Shown here one piece after another: positions 9,430-18,252 of a stretch of 64,000 bases of DNA (position 1 is the first letter of the stretch; each line of letters begins with the position of its first letter). The DNA is taken from NCBI RefSeq assembly GCF_008974285.1, contig NZ_BKZV01000002.1:248001-312000 (forward strand), in the 5' to 3' direction. The translations under genes and the position numbers were made by a program. The stretch is from Thermogemmatispora aurantia. GTDB lineage: Bacteria; Chloroflexota; Ktedonobacteria; Ktedonobacterales; Ktedonobacteraceae. The notes beneath the pieces are model-generated. The model was not told where the DNA came from. It did no database searches and saw only the letters and a program-made list of their open reading frames with translations.

Positions 9430-11037
9430 CTACATGCGGAAGACCCCGAAAGGCGTCTCAGGCATGGGCGCATTGAGCGAGGCAGCGATCCCCAGGGCCA
9501 GCACTGTACGCGTCTCACAGGGGTCGATGATCCCATCGTCCCACAGGCGAGCCGTACTGTAGTAGGGGTTGCCTTCGCGTTCATATTTCTCCAGAATTGG
9601 CTGCTTAAAGGCTGCTTCCTCTTCCTCGGTCATCGTCCCTCCGCGCGCCGCCAGGTTCTCCTTGCGGATCGTTGCCAGAACGCTGGCCGCCTGTTCACCT
9701 CCCATTACCGAGATGCGGGCATTGGGCCACATCCAGAGCTGACGCGGCGAGTAGGCGCGCCCGCACATCGCATAATTGCCCGCTCCGAAGGAGCCGCCGA
9801 TGATCACCGTAAAGCGAGGGACCGGTGCGTTGGCCACCGCCATCACCATCTTTGCCCCATCCTTGGCAATGCCGCCGCTCTCGTACTGACGTCCCACCAT
9901 AAAGCCGGTAATATTCTGCAGAAAGACCAGCGGGATCTGGCGCTGGGCGCACAGTTCAATAAAATGGGTCGCCTTGAGGGCGCTTTCCGAGAAGAGCACC
10001 CCATTATTGGCAATAATGCCCACAGGATAGCCCATCAGGCGGGCAAAACCGCAGACAATCGTCGTCCCGTACAGCTCCTTGAACTCATGGAAGCGGCTGC
10101 CATCGACCAGGCGAGCAATCACCTCGCGCACATCGTAGCTCTTGCGATAGTCGCGCGGCACAATGCCATAGATCTCCTCGGGATCGTAGCGCGGCGGCTC
10201 CGGTTCAGTGATCTCCCAGGGGATGTACTTGCGCCGCTGCAGATTGGCCACGATGCTGCGGCAGATAGCAAGGGCATGCTCATCATTGAGGGCATAGTGA
10301 TCAGCCACTCCCGAGATGCGACAGTGGACATCAGCCCCACCCAGCTCCTCGGCGCTCACCTCTTCGCCGGTCGCCGCCTTCACCAGCGGCGGCCCGCCGA
10401 GAAAAATCGTCCCCGTGCCGCGTACAATGATAGTCTCATCGCTCATCGCCGGCACGTAGGCACCGCCCGCAGTGCACGAACCCATCACTACGGCAATCTG
10501 CGGAATACGCTGGCTCGACATCCGCGCCTGATTATAGAAGATGCGTCCAAAGTGATCGCGGTCAGGAAAGACCTCGGCCTGCAGCGGCAAAAAGGCCCCG
10601 CCCGAGTCGACAAGATAGATACAGGGGAGACGGTTCTGTTCAGCAATCTCCTGGGCGCGCAAATGCTTCTTCACCGTCATCGGGTAGTAGGTCCCGCCCT
10701 TGACGGTGGCATCGTTTGCAATAATCATGCACTCCTGGCCCTCTACCACCCCAATACCGGTCACGATGCCCGCCGAGGGAGCCTCGTTCTCGTACATATC
10801 CCAGGCAGCCAGCGGACTCAGCTCCAAAAACGGGGTGTCGGGATCACAGAGTAAACGAATGCGCTCGCGCGCAAGCAGCTTGTTGCGCTTCCGATGGCGA
10901 GCCACGGCTTCGGCGCCTCCGCCCTGCTGCACCTGCTGCAGACGCTCCTTCAGCTCAGCCACAAGCTGACGGAAATAATGCGCATTTTCCTGAAATTCAG
11001 GACTGCTGCGGTCAACATGCGTTTCAAGGACTCGCAT
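9430..11037 (-). CDS. liuB: Methylcrotonyl-CoA carboxylase beta (carboxyltransferase)
   Basis: A 535-residue carboxyltransferase, full length for MCC-beta. Diagnostic stretches include [54 protein letters not shown] and the C-terminal [10 protein letters not shown]. These match the methylcrotonyl-CoA rather than the propionyl-CoA branch of the family. It transfers the carboxyl group from biotin to 3-methylcrotonyl-CoA with the LiuD partner. ATG at 11037 follows a purine-rich stretch (GAGAGGAAGAG). A three-helix RNA element lies 40 bases upstream. The alpha subunit is two genes away, with corA and liuC in between. Confidence 0.95.
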   Translation of the reverse strand: MRVLETHVDRSSPEFQENAHYFRQLVAELKERLQQVQQGGGAEAVARHRKRNKLLARERIRLLCDPDTPFLELSPLAAWDMYENEAPSAGIVTGIGVVEGQECMIIANDATVKGGTYYPMTVKKHLRAQEIAEQNRLPCIYLVDSGGAFLPLQAEVFPDRDHFGRIFYNQARMSSQRIPQIAVVMGSCTAGGAYVPAMSDETIIVRGTGTIFLGGPPLVKAATGEEVSAEELGGADVHCRISGVADHYALNDEHALAICRSIVANLQRRKYIPWEITEPEPPRYDPEEIYGIVPRDYRKSYDVREVIARLVDGSRFHEFKELYGTTIVCGFARLMGYPVGIIANNGVLFSESALKATHFIELCAQRQIPLVFLQNITGFMVGRQYESGGIAKDGAKMVMAVANAPVPRFTVIIGGSFGAGNYAMCGRAYSPRQLWMWPNARISVMGGEQAASVLATIRKENLAARGGTMTEEEEAAFKQPILEKYEREGNPYYSTARLWDDGIIDPCETRTVLALGIAASLNAPMPETPFGVFRM

Positions 11038-11077
11038 GGGCGTTTCTTCTCTTCCTCTCTGAAGAAATCACTGCCAT

Positions 11078-11164
11078 TGTGGCATGAGGCGCTCCTCTTC
11101 GTCAAGATGTTTCTCCTTGACGAAGACCGCTCTCTACACAAGCAGAGAGACACCTCATGCCATA
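11078..11164 (-). promoter_or_regulatory. Three-way-junction RNA element in the leader of liuB
   Basis: Three uninterrupted helices nest in 87 bases. The closing stem pairs 11078-11089 with 11153-11164 (12 bp, one GU). Inside it, TCTTCGTCAAG (11096-11106) pairs with CTTGACGAAGA (11116-11126), 11 bp with a 9-nt loop. CTCTCT (11130-11135) pairs with AGAGAG (11144-11149), 6 bp with an 8-nt loop. The element lies between the thioredoxin stop and the liuB start on the shared strand, so it would be in the intercistronic or leader RNA of liuB. It matches no riboswitch class I recognise. Confidence 0.6.
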
Positions 11165-11195
11165 GAAAGGCCAACTGAGGAGGAAGAGAAGTAAC

Positions 11196-11669
11196 TCAGG
11201 CCAGAGGCGCTGCTCGCTCAATTTGTTGCTGCGCCAGTACGTCATCGATCTGGGCCAGCAGTCGCCCGGCGGGAGCAAAGCCATAGTTGACCGCCTGGGC
11301 TTTGCCCTGGCCATCAAGTACAACCGTCGTCGGAAGGGTCAGAACGCGATAGCGAGCTGTCAAGTGGGGCTCAGTCGGCGCGTCTACCTCGATCACCCTG
11401 ACGAGATCGCCGCGGGCCGCCTGCACCTGGCGCAGCGCCGGCTTCTGCAAACGATGGCACTGCTGACACTCGGCGCTGCTGAAGAGCAAAATGCGTACCG
11501 GCGGGTTGGAAGCCCCCGAGCCACCCTGGAGACCGGTAACCAGAGCCGGCGCCGCCAGGGCCGCCCGACGTTGCCGTTCGACAAAGCGCCGTCCGAGCAC
11601 AATGAAACCCCAGAGGAGAGCGGCCAGTAGGATCAGCAAGGCCGCCCGCCAGAGCATCACGTTTAGCAT
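11196..11669 (-). CDS. Membrane-anchored thioredoxin-like protein
   Basis: A 157-residue protein: one N-terminal transmembrane anchor (residues ~8-27), a linker, then a thioredoxin fold with the active site CQQC (SSAECQQCHR) and the cis-proline region LPTTVVLDGQG. It probably reduces or exchanges disulfides on the outer face of the membrane. It lies directly downstream of the DUF4395 gene (31-base gap), a pairing that suggests electron relay through that membrane protein's own cysteine pair. Its specific partner is unknown. Confidence 0.85.
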   Translation of the reverse strand: MLNVMLWRAALLILLAALLWGFIVLGRRFVERQRRAALAAPALVTGLQGGSGASNPPVRILLFSSAECQQCHRLQKPALRQVQAARGDLVRVIEVDAPTEPHLTARYRVLTLPTTVVLDGQGKAQAVNYGFAPAGRLLAQIDDVLAQQQIERAAPLA

Positions 11670-11700
11670 CTCTCAGCTCTCTCCGTCTGCCAGCATTCTC

Positions 11701-12186
11701 CTACCTCACGCCGCGCCAGTGGAAGCCCCCTTCATAGCGCACTCGCGGGACGAGGCCGAGCTTCCCCAGATAGTAGTAGACCAGACAGCCAGCGCAGAAG
11801 CCAACCGTGAGATTAACAAAGGAGAGCACAAACACAAGCAGGTCCAGGACCCAGCCGACCATTGTCGCCGCTGTCAACAGGAGCACCAGCCCGGCCACCA
11901 GCAACAAGGTAGCACCTACACCCTGGGCGAAACGATGCGGGGCTGGATCATCCTCGACCAGGCGTGGCTTCAACAGACCGCTCGGTACGAGCACATGCCG
12001 ATAGAGCAAGGTAAACGGACCAACCGTCGGCCAGAGAGCACTCCAGGCCAGGAGCAGCCCGGTGATCAGCACGAGCGGCGGCCAACTCAACAGAAAGGCC
12101 AGGGCCGTCAGCACAACCACACTGCCCTGCGAAAACTTCGCCAGGTGCGTATCGACGCGCAAATCAGTTGCAGAAGCGGCTTCCAC
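11701..12186 (-). CDS. DUF4395 membrane protein with CxxC
   Basis: A 161-residue protein with about four transmembrane helices and a CAGC pair in the last one (VGFCAGCLVYYY), typical of DUF4395. The start is GTG with GGAGG seven bases upstream. It is the first gene of a two-gene unit with the thioredoxin-like protein. The membrane CxxC near a thioredoxin gene suggests a thiol redox relay, by analogy with DsbD/CcdA-type logic; this is inference. Confidence 0.85.
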   Translation of the reverse strand: MEAASATDLRVDTHLAKFSQGSVVVLTALAFLLSWPPLVLITGLLLAWSALWPTVGPFTLLYRHVLVPSGLLKPRLVEDDPAPHRFAQGVGATLLLVAGLVLLLTAATMVGWVLDLLVFVLSFVNLTVGFCAGCLVYYYLGKLGLVPRVRYEGGFHWRGVR

Positions 12187-12283
12187 AGCAGTTCCTCCTC
12201 CAGTTCAGATCAGGCTGAGGGACGAGCGCCCACCTCAATCCGAGGAGATGAGCACCTCTTGAGCCGAGCCTTCAACAGGGTGA

Positions 12284-12312
12284 ATGATAACATAGTGTAT
12301 CTATTAAGTAAA
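12284..12312 (-). promoter_or_regulatory. Promoter for DUF4395-thioredoxin unit
   Basis: On the minus strand TTTACT - 17 bases - TATCAT, with the start about 90 bases upstream of the GTG. Confidence 0.5.
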
Positions 12313-12385
12313 CAACCATTTCACGGTCTGCCGTATTCCCCGCCGCACAGGAGACCCCAACGACAGTCAGCTCTGCCATCCCCCC

Positions 12386-12414
12386 TTGACAGGGCTGGCA
12401 AGAAAAGGTATCCT
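12386..12414 (+). promoter_or_regulatory. Strong promoter upstream of tRNA-Gln
   Basis: TTGACA - 17 bases - TATCCT. The predicted start near 12421 would give a ~150-base 5' leader to be removed from the tRNA precursor. The interval 12187-12573 holds no gene. Confidence 0.65.
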
Positions 12415-12573
12415 GTTTTCGGACAGCTACAGACAAGGTGTCGCGTCTCGGCTTTGCACTATCGCCAGAGCGTGCAACAGCGGCCAGGCAGGCAGAAGGC
12501 CAGCTAGCTGCCTGGAGCCGGAGAGGACGAGCCAGGCAAGACGTGACCGGGCCGGCTGAGCGTGTCATCACTT

Positions 12574-12647
12574 TCGGGTGTGGCCAAGCGGTAAGGCAGC
12601 GGACTTTGGATCCGCGATCCCAGGTTCGAATCCTGGCACCCGAACCA
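12574..12647 (+). tRNA. tRNA-Gln (TTG anticodon), CCA encoded
   Basis: The acceptor TCGGGTG pairs with CACCCGA, followed by discriminator A and an encoded CCA. The anticodon loop CTTTGGA gives anticodon TTG for CAA codons. The T arm is CCAGG-TTCGAAT-CCTGG. The encoded CCA contrasts with the split tRNA at 51338-52080, which lacks it. A hairpin (CTGCTCTC...GAGAGCAG) follows directly. Confidence 0.96.
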
Positions 12648-12875
12648 TCTGGCTTCTGCTCTCCGCCGGAGAGAGCAGGGGCTGGTCCTTTGTGACCAGG
12701 TTTAAAGGTTGATCGATATGCTCTATCGTGCTTGCACAGGCAGCAAGCAAGAAAAAGGGGGACCTTCTTTCTTTCTCACGCCCGAGCAGCAGGGTGATCA
12801 ACTCCCCTGTCTGGCTTAGCGCAGCGTAGCCCGGCGATTCGTGGCGCAGGGGCACGAACCGCTGAGGAGACAGCA

Positions 12876-12896
12876 ATGAAACAAGAGGTTTTGTGA
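12876..12896 (+). promoter_or_regulatory. Six-codon mini-ORF overlapping the glmU start
   Basis: ATG-AAA-CAA-GAG-GTT-TTG-TGA encodes MKQEVL and has its own SD (GAGGAG) five to six bases upstream. Its TGA overlaps the GTG start of glmU in a GTGA arrangement. The mini-ORF also contains the AAGAGG that serves glmU. This could couple glmU translation to the leader. Confidence 0.45.
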
Positions 12897-14359
12897 ATTC
12901 AACAATGAAGACCTATGCGACCGTGGTCCTTGCAGCGGGCAAGGGCACGCGGATGCGTTCTGCCATTCCCAAGGTGCTCCATCCGCTGGCCGGGCTGCCG
13001 ATGTTAGGCCATGTGCTCAATGCCGTGGAAACGATCCCTCTCACCTCTGCTTTTGCTCCACTGGCAGCCACCATTACCGCTCACCGCCCCATTGTTGTCG
13101 TCGGCTGCGAGGCCGCCCAGGTCCAGGCCGCCTTCGGTGAGCGCTGCTACTACGCCCTGCAGGCCGAGCAATTGGGCACCGGCCACGCTGTCCTGGCCGC
13201 CCGCGAGGCCGTCGAGGCCCTGACTCCTCCTCCTGAGACGGTGCTCGTCTGCTACGGCGATACTCCGCTCATCAGCGCCGAGATGCTGGCCCGCGTCCTT
13301 GTTCAGCACCTGGAGAGCCAGGCCACCATCACTTTCTTGACCGCCATCACCGAACAGCCCTCCGACTTCGGGCGCGTGATCCGCGATAGCTCAGGCGCTG
13401 TGGTGGAGATCATCGAGGTCAAGCGCGCTACCGAAGAGCAGAAGCGCATTAAAGAGGTGAATTCGGGTGTCTACTGCTTCGAGCGTCGCTGGCTCTGGGA
13501 GACCTTGCCCAGCCTAGCGCGCAATCCTTTCAGTGGCGAGTACTATCTCACCGATCTGGTGGCTATCGCGCGTTCGCAAGGGCGTACTGTTGCGACGGTA
13601 ACGGGTGCTCTAGAGGAGACTGTGGGTGTCAACGATCGCGTGCAGTTGGCGGCGGCGGAGCAGATCCTGCGGCGCCGCATCCTGGAGCGCCACATGTACG
13701 CGGGTGTGACGATCGTTGACCCCGCGGCGACTTACATCGACGCCGAGGTCTCCATCGGACCCGACACGGTTATCCTGCCCGGCACTATGATCACTGGCCG
13801 AACGCAAATCGGCTCCGGCTGCCGGATCGGCCCTGGAACTACCATCGAGTCGTCGATTATTGGGAATCGCTGTATCATTCGAAATTCAGCTCTTGAAGAG
13901 GCTATTCTCGAAGATGATGTACGGATCGGCCCCTTCAGCCACTGTCGCCCCGGCGCCCATCTGGCTCGTGGCGTGCGCATGGGCAACTTTGGCGAGGTGA
14001 AGAACTCGTATATCGGTGCGGAAACAGACATGCATCACTTTAGCTATATCGGTGATGCCACTGTCGGGGCACATGTCAACATTGGTGCGGGTACAGTAAC
14101 TTCCAACTATAACGGGATCACACGCCAGAAGTACCGTACGGTCATCGAGGACGGGGCCTTCATCGGCTGCGATACGATCATCGTACCGCCCGTGACCATC
14201 GGTGAGGGAGCCATGACGGGCGCCAACGCAGTGGTGAACCGTGATGTGCCTCCCCATGCGCTGGTCGTTGGTGTGCCCGCCCGTCTGCTGCGTATGCTCG
14301 ATCCCGCGGCAGCAGCAGAACAGGCCTCCTCAGAAGCGGAAGGAGGCAAAAAGGAGTAA
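12893..14359 (+). CDS. glmU: GlmU: N-acetylglucosamine-1-P uridyltransferase / GlcN-1-P acetyltransferase
   Basis: A 488-residue bifunctional enzyme making UDP-GlcNAc for cell-wall synthesis. The N-terminal nucleotidyltransferase has LAAGKGTRMRSAIPKVLHP. The C-terminal half is a left-handed beta-helix acyltransferase of hexapeptide repeats with NFGEVKNSYIG, GAGTVTSNYNG and IEDGAFIGCDT. A short Ala/Glu tail follows. The GTG at 12893 has AGAGG at close spacing; the ATG at 12905 is the alternative. Its stop overlaps the SD of the next gene. Confidence 0.96.
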   Translation: MNSTMKTYATVVLAAGKGTRMRSAIPKVLHPLAGLPMLGHVLNAVETIPLTSAFAPLAATITAHRPIVVVGCEAAQVQAAFGERCYYALQAEQLGTGHAVLAAREAVEALTPPPETVLVCYGDTPLISAEMLARVLVQHLESQATITFLTAITEQPSDFGRVIRDSSGAVVEIIEVKRATEEQKRIKEVNSGVYCFERRWLWETLPSLARNPFSGEYYLTDLVAIARSQGRTVATVTGALEETVGVNDRVQLAAAEQILRRRILERHMYAGVTIVDPAATYIDAEVSIGPDTVILPGTMITGRTQIGSGCRIGPGTTIESSIIGNRCIIRNSALEEAILEDDVRIGPFSHCRPGAHLARGVRMGNFGEVKNSYIGAETDMHHFSYIGDATVGAHVNIGAGTVTSNYNGITRQKYRTVIEDGAFIGCDTIIVPPVTIGEGAMTGANAVVNRDVPPHALVVGVPARLLRMLDPAAAAEQASSEAEGGKKE

Positions 14360-14367
14360 CTACAACT

Positions 14368-15858
14368 ATGGACGCCGATGGCATACCCCTTGTCAGGATC
14401 GCCGCCGCTCTCAGCCTCTCTCTCCCCCAGTTCGACGGCGTGGCCTGGCTGCAGCTGATCATCTTGGTCATTGCGCTGATTCTGTGCGCCACAGCCTCCG
14501 CCGCCGAAACCGCGCTGACTTCGGTCAGCCGCATCAAGCTGAAAAACCTCGTCGAGGAGGGCGATCCACAGGCCGCTGAGCTGGAGCGCCTGCTGGCTCA
14601 CCCGAATACGTTCCTCTCGACGATCCTGGTGGTCAATAGCATCGCCGTCATCGTGGCCTCCAGCATGGCCACGGTCCTGGCCCTGCGTTTCTCGGCCACC
14701 TGGGGCGAGCTGATCGCCACTGTGCTCATCTCGCTGATCGTGCTGATCTTCTGTGAGATCACGCCGAAAACTGCCGCTGTGCAGAACCCCCTGCGCTGGG
14801 CGCGCGCCCTCAGCGGTTTCGTACGCTTTGCCGCCTGGCTGTTGCGACCGCTGGTCTGGTTGCTCGGGGTAGTCACCTCTTCCCTGGCGAGCTTGCTCGG
14901 CGGCGAGCTAAAGCATGCCGGCCCCTTCGTAACAGAGGAGGAGCTGCGCCTGCTGGTCTCGGTCGGCGAGCAAGAGGGCGTACTTGAAGAAGAAGAGAAG
15001 GAGATGATCCATAGCATCTTCGAGTTCGCCGATACGCCGGTGCGCGAGGTGATGGTGCCACGCATCGACATGATTACGCTGGAGGCCGATACTACCGTCG
15101 ATCAGGCTGTCGATGTGGCCTTGCAGGGCGGCCTCTCCCGTATCCCTGTCTACGAGGAGTCTCTAGATAATATTCTGGGCATCCTCTATACCAAGGATCT
15201 GCTCAGAGAGCTGCGCCAGGGTCATCATACGCGCCTGGTGCGCGAGTTGGTGCGTCCGGCCTACTTTGTGCCAGAAACGAAGAAGCTCGACGATTTGTTG
15301 CGCGAGATCCGTCAGCGGCGCACACATATGGCCATCGTGGTCGATGAGTATGGCTCGGTCGCCGGCCTGGTGACTATCGAGGACTTGATGGAAGAGATCG
15401 TCGGCGATATTAAGGATGAGTATGATCGTGAGGAGAATCTCTACGAGCGCATTAGCAATACGGAGTATATCGTCGATGCCAAGATGAATATCGACGACTT
15501 CAACGAGCTGATGGGAACGAAGCTTGATAACGAGGACTACGAGACGCTCGGCGGCTTCCTCTATGCTCAGCTCGACAAGATCCCGGTGGCTGGTGATACG
15601 ATTACCTACGGGGATTTGAATCTGACGGTGCTGGCAACACGCGGGCGACGCATCACGAAGGTGCGAGTGCTACGCCTGAGCAACCCCGGTGTCGAGGAGT
15701 CGTCGGCGGCCCCCGCCGAGCGTCTCAGGCTGCCGGCCCCACCGCCTTCGACGTCAACGTCCGCGTTGGATAGCCCCGAGAAGCAACGGGCGCCCGCTCC
15801 AGCCCGGCAGGCAATGGCTCAGTCCCCCCTGATGAGAGAGGCGACTAACCTCTCCTGA
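14368..15858 (+). CDS. CNNM/CorC-type membrane protein with CBS pair
   Basis: A 496-residue hemolysin-C/CNNM family protein. The N-terminal DUF21 has four transmembrane segments and ends in the family motif EITPKTAAVQNP. A CBS pair follows (VMVPRIDMITLE, then MAIVVDEYGSVAGLVTIEDL), then a CorC/HlyC transporter-associated domain (NTEYIVDAKMNIDDFNELMG). The last ~60 residues are a Pro/Ala/Ser tail. The family is tied to Mg2+ export and homeostasis; the role here is inferred. The SD (AAGGAG) overlaps the end of glmU, giving a likely glmU operon. Confidence 0.9.
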   Translation: MDADGIPLVRIAAALSLSLPQFDGVAWLQLIILVIALILCATASAAETALTSVSRIKLKNLVEEGDPQAAELERLLAHPNTFLSTILVVNSIAVIVASSMATVLALRFSATWGELIATVLISLIVLIFCEITPKTAAVQNPLRWARALSGFVRFAAWLLRPLVWLLGVVTSSLASLLGGELKHAGPFVTEEELRLLVSVGEQEGVLEEEEKEMIHSIFEFADTPVREVMVPRIDMITLEADTTVDQAVDVALQGGLSRIPVYEESLDNILGILYTKDLLRELRQGHHTRLVRELVRPAYFVPETKKLDDLLREIRQRRTHMAIVVDEYGSVAGLVTIEDLMEEIVGDIKDEYDREENLYERISNTEYIVDAKMNIDDFNELMGTKLDNEDYETLGGFLYAQLDKIPVAGDTITYGDLNLTVLATRGRRITKVRVLRLSNPGVEESSAAPAERLRLPAPPPSTSTSALDSPEKQRAPAPARQAMAQSPLMREATNLS

Positions 15859-15882
15859 TGCAGTCAGCAGAACACAGAGCTT

Positions 15883-15913
15883 GGGCGACCTGGCATACAC
15901 ACACAGGTCGCCC
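15883..15913 (+). terminator. Perfect 10-bp hairpin after the CNNM gene
   Basis: GGGCGACCTG (15883-15892) pairs exactly with CAGGTCGCCC (15904-15913) around an 11-nt loop, 25 bases after the stop. No U-tract follows on either strand. Confidence 0.5.
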
Positions 15914-16063
15914 GCTACCCATACCATACTTTGGCCAGCTGAGTCTAGACTCCCCATTGGAGAAAGGAGCGAGCGGCTGCAGTTCCGAGCCGCCCCACCC
16001 CCCAGCCAGCAGCAACGCTGTCGGGTCACCGGCGGCCCGGGTCAGATTGGGCCGCAGAGAGCG

Positions 16064-17005
16064 ATGAAGCTTGATCTCTCTACTTTACCGCGCCAGGTGC
16101 GCGTGGTCGAGGTCGGACCGCGCGATGGTCTTCAGAACGAGAAAGTGCGCGTTCCCACGGAGCAGAAGATCCATTTCATTCGTCTGCTCGCCGAGGCAGG
16201 CTACTCTGAGATTGAGGTGACCTCTTTTGTCAGTCCGCGGGCTATCCCCCAGCTGAGCGACGCCAGCGAGGTTATGACGGGCCTGCGCGACCTGCCAGCG
16301 GCACTGCGCCTGACGGCCCTGGTACCGAATCTCAAGGGCATGGAGCGGGCTTTAGCGGCGGGGCTGCGCTCAGTAGCCGTCTTTACGGCGGCCAGCGATA
16401 GCTTCACGCGCCACAATATCAATGCCACGGTGGCCGAAAGCCTGGCCCAGTTCCGCCCTGTGCTGGCTCTGGCTCAGCGCGAAGGAGTGCGTGTGCGGGG
16501 CTATATCTCGACGGTCTTCGGCTGCCCCTACGAGGGGCGAGTCGATCCCCGGCGTGTGCTGGCAGTAGCCCTGGAACTGCTGGAGATGGGCGTCGCTGAG
16601 CTATCGCTGGGCGACACCATTGGTGTGGCCACTCCCAATCAGGTGGTTGAGGTTCTGGATTTGCTGTTGAACGAAGGGGGTATTCCTCTTGAGCGGCTGG
16701 CTGTGCACTTCCACGACACGCGCGGCACGGCTCTGGCCAATGTGCTGGCCGCCCTCCAGATGGGCGTGAGCTGCGTGGATTCCTCCGCCGGTGGTCTGGG
16801 TGGCTGCCCTTACGCTCCCGGGGCCAGCGGCAATCTGGCCACCGAGGACTTGCTCTATCTGCTCCACGGCATGGGGATCGAGACCGGAGTCTCGCTGGAG
16901 CAGGTGGTCAGGGCCACACGCTTCATCGCCACGGTACTCGATCATCCTCCGACGAGCAAATATTACCTTGCTGCTACTGCTCAGACTCCGTGCAGCGAGA
17001 GCTAG
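16064..17005 (+). CDS. liuE: Hydroxymethylglutaryl-CoA lyase
   Basis: A 313-residue TIM-barrel lyase that cleaves HMG-CoA to acetyl-CoA and acetoacetate. It opens with VEVGPRDGLQNE (metal-binding Asp, catalytic Arg) and carries the family signature GLGGCPYAPGASGN with the catalytic cysteine. The start MKLDLSTLPRQVRVVEVG fits the family length; a long in-frame upstream extension is rejected. It completes the leucine route begun by liuB/C/D but lies 5 kb away on the opposite strand, so it is separately transcribed. The SD is weak. Confidence 0.94.
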   Translation: MKLDLSTLPRQVRVVEVGPRDGLQNEKVRVPTEQKIHFIRLLAEAGYSEIEVTSFVSPRAIPQLSDASEVMTGLRDLPAALRLTALVPNLKGMERALAAGLRSVAVFTAASDSFTRHNINATVAESLAQFRPVLALAQREGVRVRGYISTVFGCPYEGRVDPRRVLAVALELLEMGVAELSLGDTIGVATPNQVVEVLDLLLNEGGIPLERLAVHFHDTRGTALANVLAALQMGVSCVDSSAGGLGGCPYAPGASGNLATEDLLYLLHGMGIETGVSLEQVVRATRFIATVLDHPPTSKYYLAATAQTPCSES

Positions 17006-17065
17006 TTGACTGCTCCTTCCTCACTTTCTAAAATAGACACCTGTATCGATGGCTGATCCCATCGA
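17006..17065 (+). promoter_or_regulatory. Promoter with hairpin at the mRNA 5' end
   Basis: TTGACT (17006-17011) - 17 bases - TAAAAT (17029-17034). The predicted start is near 17041. TCGATGG (17046-17052) and CCATCGA (17059-17065) form a perfect 7-bp hairpin almost at the transcript 5' end. Confidence 0.65.
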
Positions 17066-17100
17066 CCGGTTGTTGTCTTGTTTTGAGGAAGGAGAAGTTG

Positions 17101-17628
17101 ATGATCCGATTGTTCTACTGGCTCGACCGCTTTCTATCCAAGAGGGAGAAGCCGCTGTTGCAGCTTCTCGTGGGAGTCCTCTTGATTCCTGTGGGGGCTG
17201 TGGTCGCTTATGCTGCCTGTAGCGGTGAATATATCTATCCCTATTGGGTGATTCTGGGGGGTGGCCTGGCCTTTTTCGGCCTTGTTCTGCTTCTCAAAGG
17301 GCTGATCCTCCTGTTAAACCGGAAGCGAAGTTCGGCAGCAGCTGCTGCCTCGTCAGCCGCGCGCGAGCCGGTCGCTGGGCAAGATGCCGAGGCGAGCCAG
17401 GCAGGTCAAGCCTTCTCCACGGCTCTCTCGCCCTCGGCTCGATCAGGAGGACCTCGTCAGATGCCAGCAGGGTCGGCAGCTACGGTTGTTCCTGCGGTAA
17501 TGGCCAGGGCCGGACAGTCGCCTGTGGCTCCCCCCCCACAGTTGTCCTGGTGGGGAGGCACCCCCTGGCCAGCGGAACCGATGGACTATCCAGGCCACCA
17601 GCCGCCGTCTCCACCTCAGCGGCGCTGA
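17101..17628 (+). CDS. Hypothetical small membrane protein
   Basis: 175 residues. Two hydrophobic helices (about residues 20-43 and 54-73) follow a short basic start (MIRLFYWLDRFLSKREK) and precede a long Ala/Ser/Pro/Gly-rich, probably disordered tail ending in a basic residue pair. The ATG has AAGGAG at good spacing; a TTG six codons upstream overlaps that SD. No family is recognised and no function can be given. Confidence 0.75.
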   Translation: MIRLFYWLDRFLSKREKPLLQLLVGVLLIPVGAVVAYAACSGEYIYPYWVILGGGLAFFGLVLLLKGLILLLNRKRSSAAAAASSAAREPVAGQDAEASQAGQAFSTALSPSARSGGPRQMPAGSAATVVPAVMARAGQSPVAPPPQLSWWGGTPWPAEPMDYPGHQPPSPPQRR

Positions 17629-18252
17629 TTACCAAAGGTCCTCTTGTGCCCGGCGGAGGAGCGACCTGGCCTATCGAGCACACTCCCCGTAATTCGGACA
17701 ACAGGGTCGTCGCCTCTGGATTGCTCTAGCGATCTGTTTGCCGCCTGATCAAGTAGGTTCAGATCGGCCTGCCGCTCTCTAGCAGGATGCGAGAACGAAC
17801 GGCGTGCAAAGGGTGTCTGGCTGTTCACTGCTCCGCCGCCAGAAGTTGCAGCACTTTCCTTTCGATCTGGCGCTGGTTCTGGCGTAGGAAGCGCTAGCCA
17901 TCGCCAAGGCGGCCCTATAAGATAGTGGCCACCCGAGAGGAGGCTGCCAGCCAGGACAAGGCCGTCTTCGCCTGGCCATCCCGCTCCGCCCTTGCTCGCT
18001 GGCAACCCTGGCTTCTGCCTCAACTATCTCGCCTCTCTGTCCTCCGCCGACTCCCTTGGCTTGGCAGCGGACCAGGCTAACCTGGACTATCGCCCACCTG
18101 GCTTCAGCTTGCCTCTCTCTCAGCGCGCTAGCCGCGCTTTAGTTGCCTGCTGGATCGTCTCTACCGTTATTCTACACTGTTGTTCCACACTCTGCTATTC
18201 TGAATGAACGGATCTGGAGCGCGCTGGCAGTCTCCGGCTGAGGACACGTCTT
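17629..18252. other. 624-base interval without recognisable gene
   Basis: It lies between convergent genes. Short open frames on both strands lack SD sequences and resemblance to known proteins. No strong terminator, tRNA or repeat was found. Confidence 0.6.

Noticed and set aside
17616..18023. 135-codon minus-strand frame downstream of the small membrane gene
   Set aside because: TTG start, no SD, composition unlike neighbours, no family resemblance.
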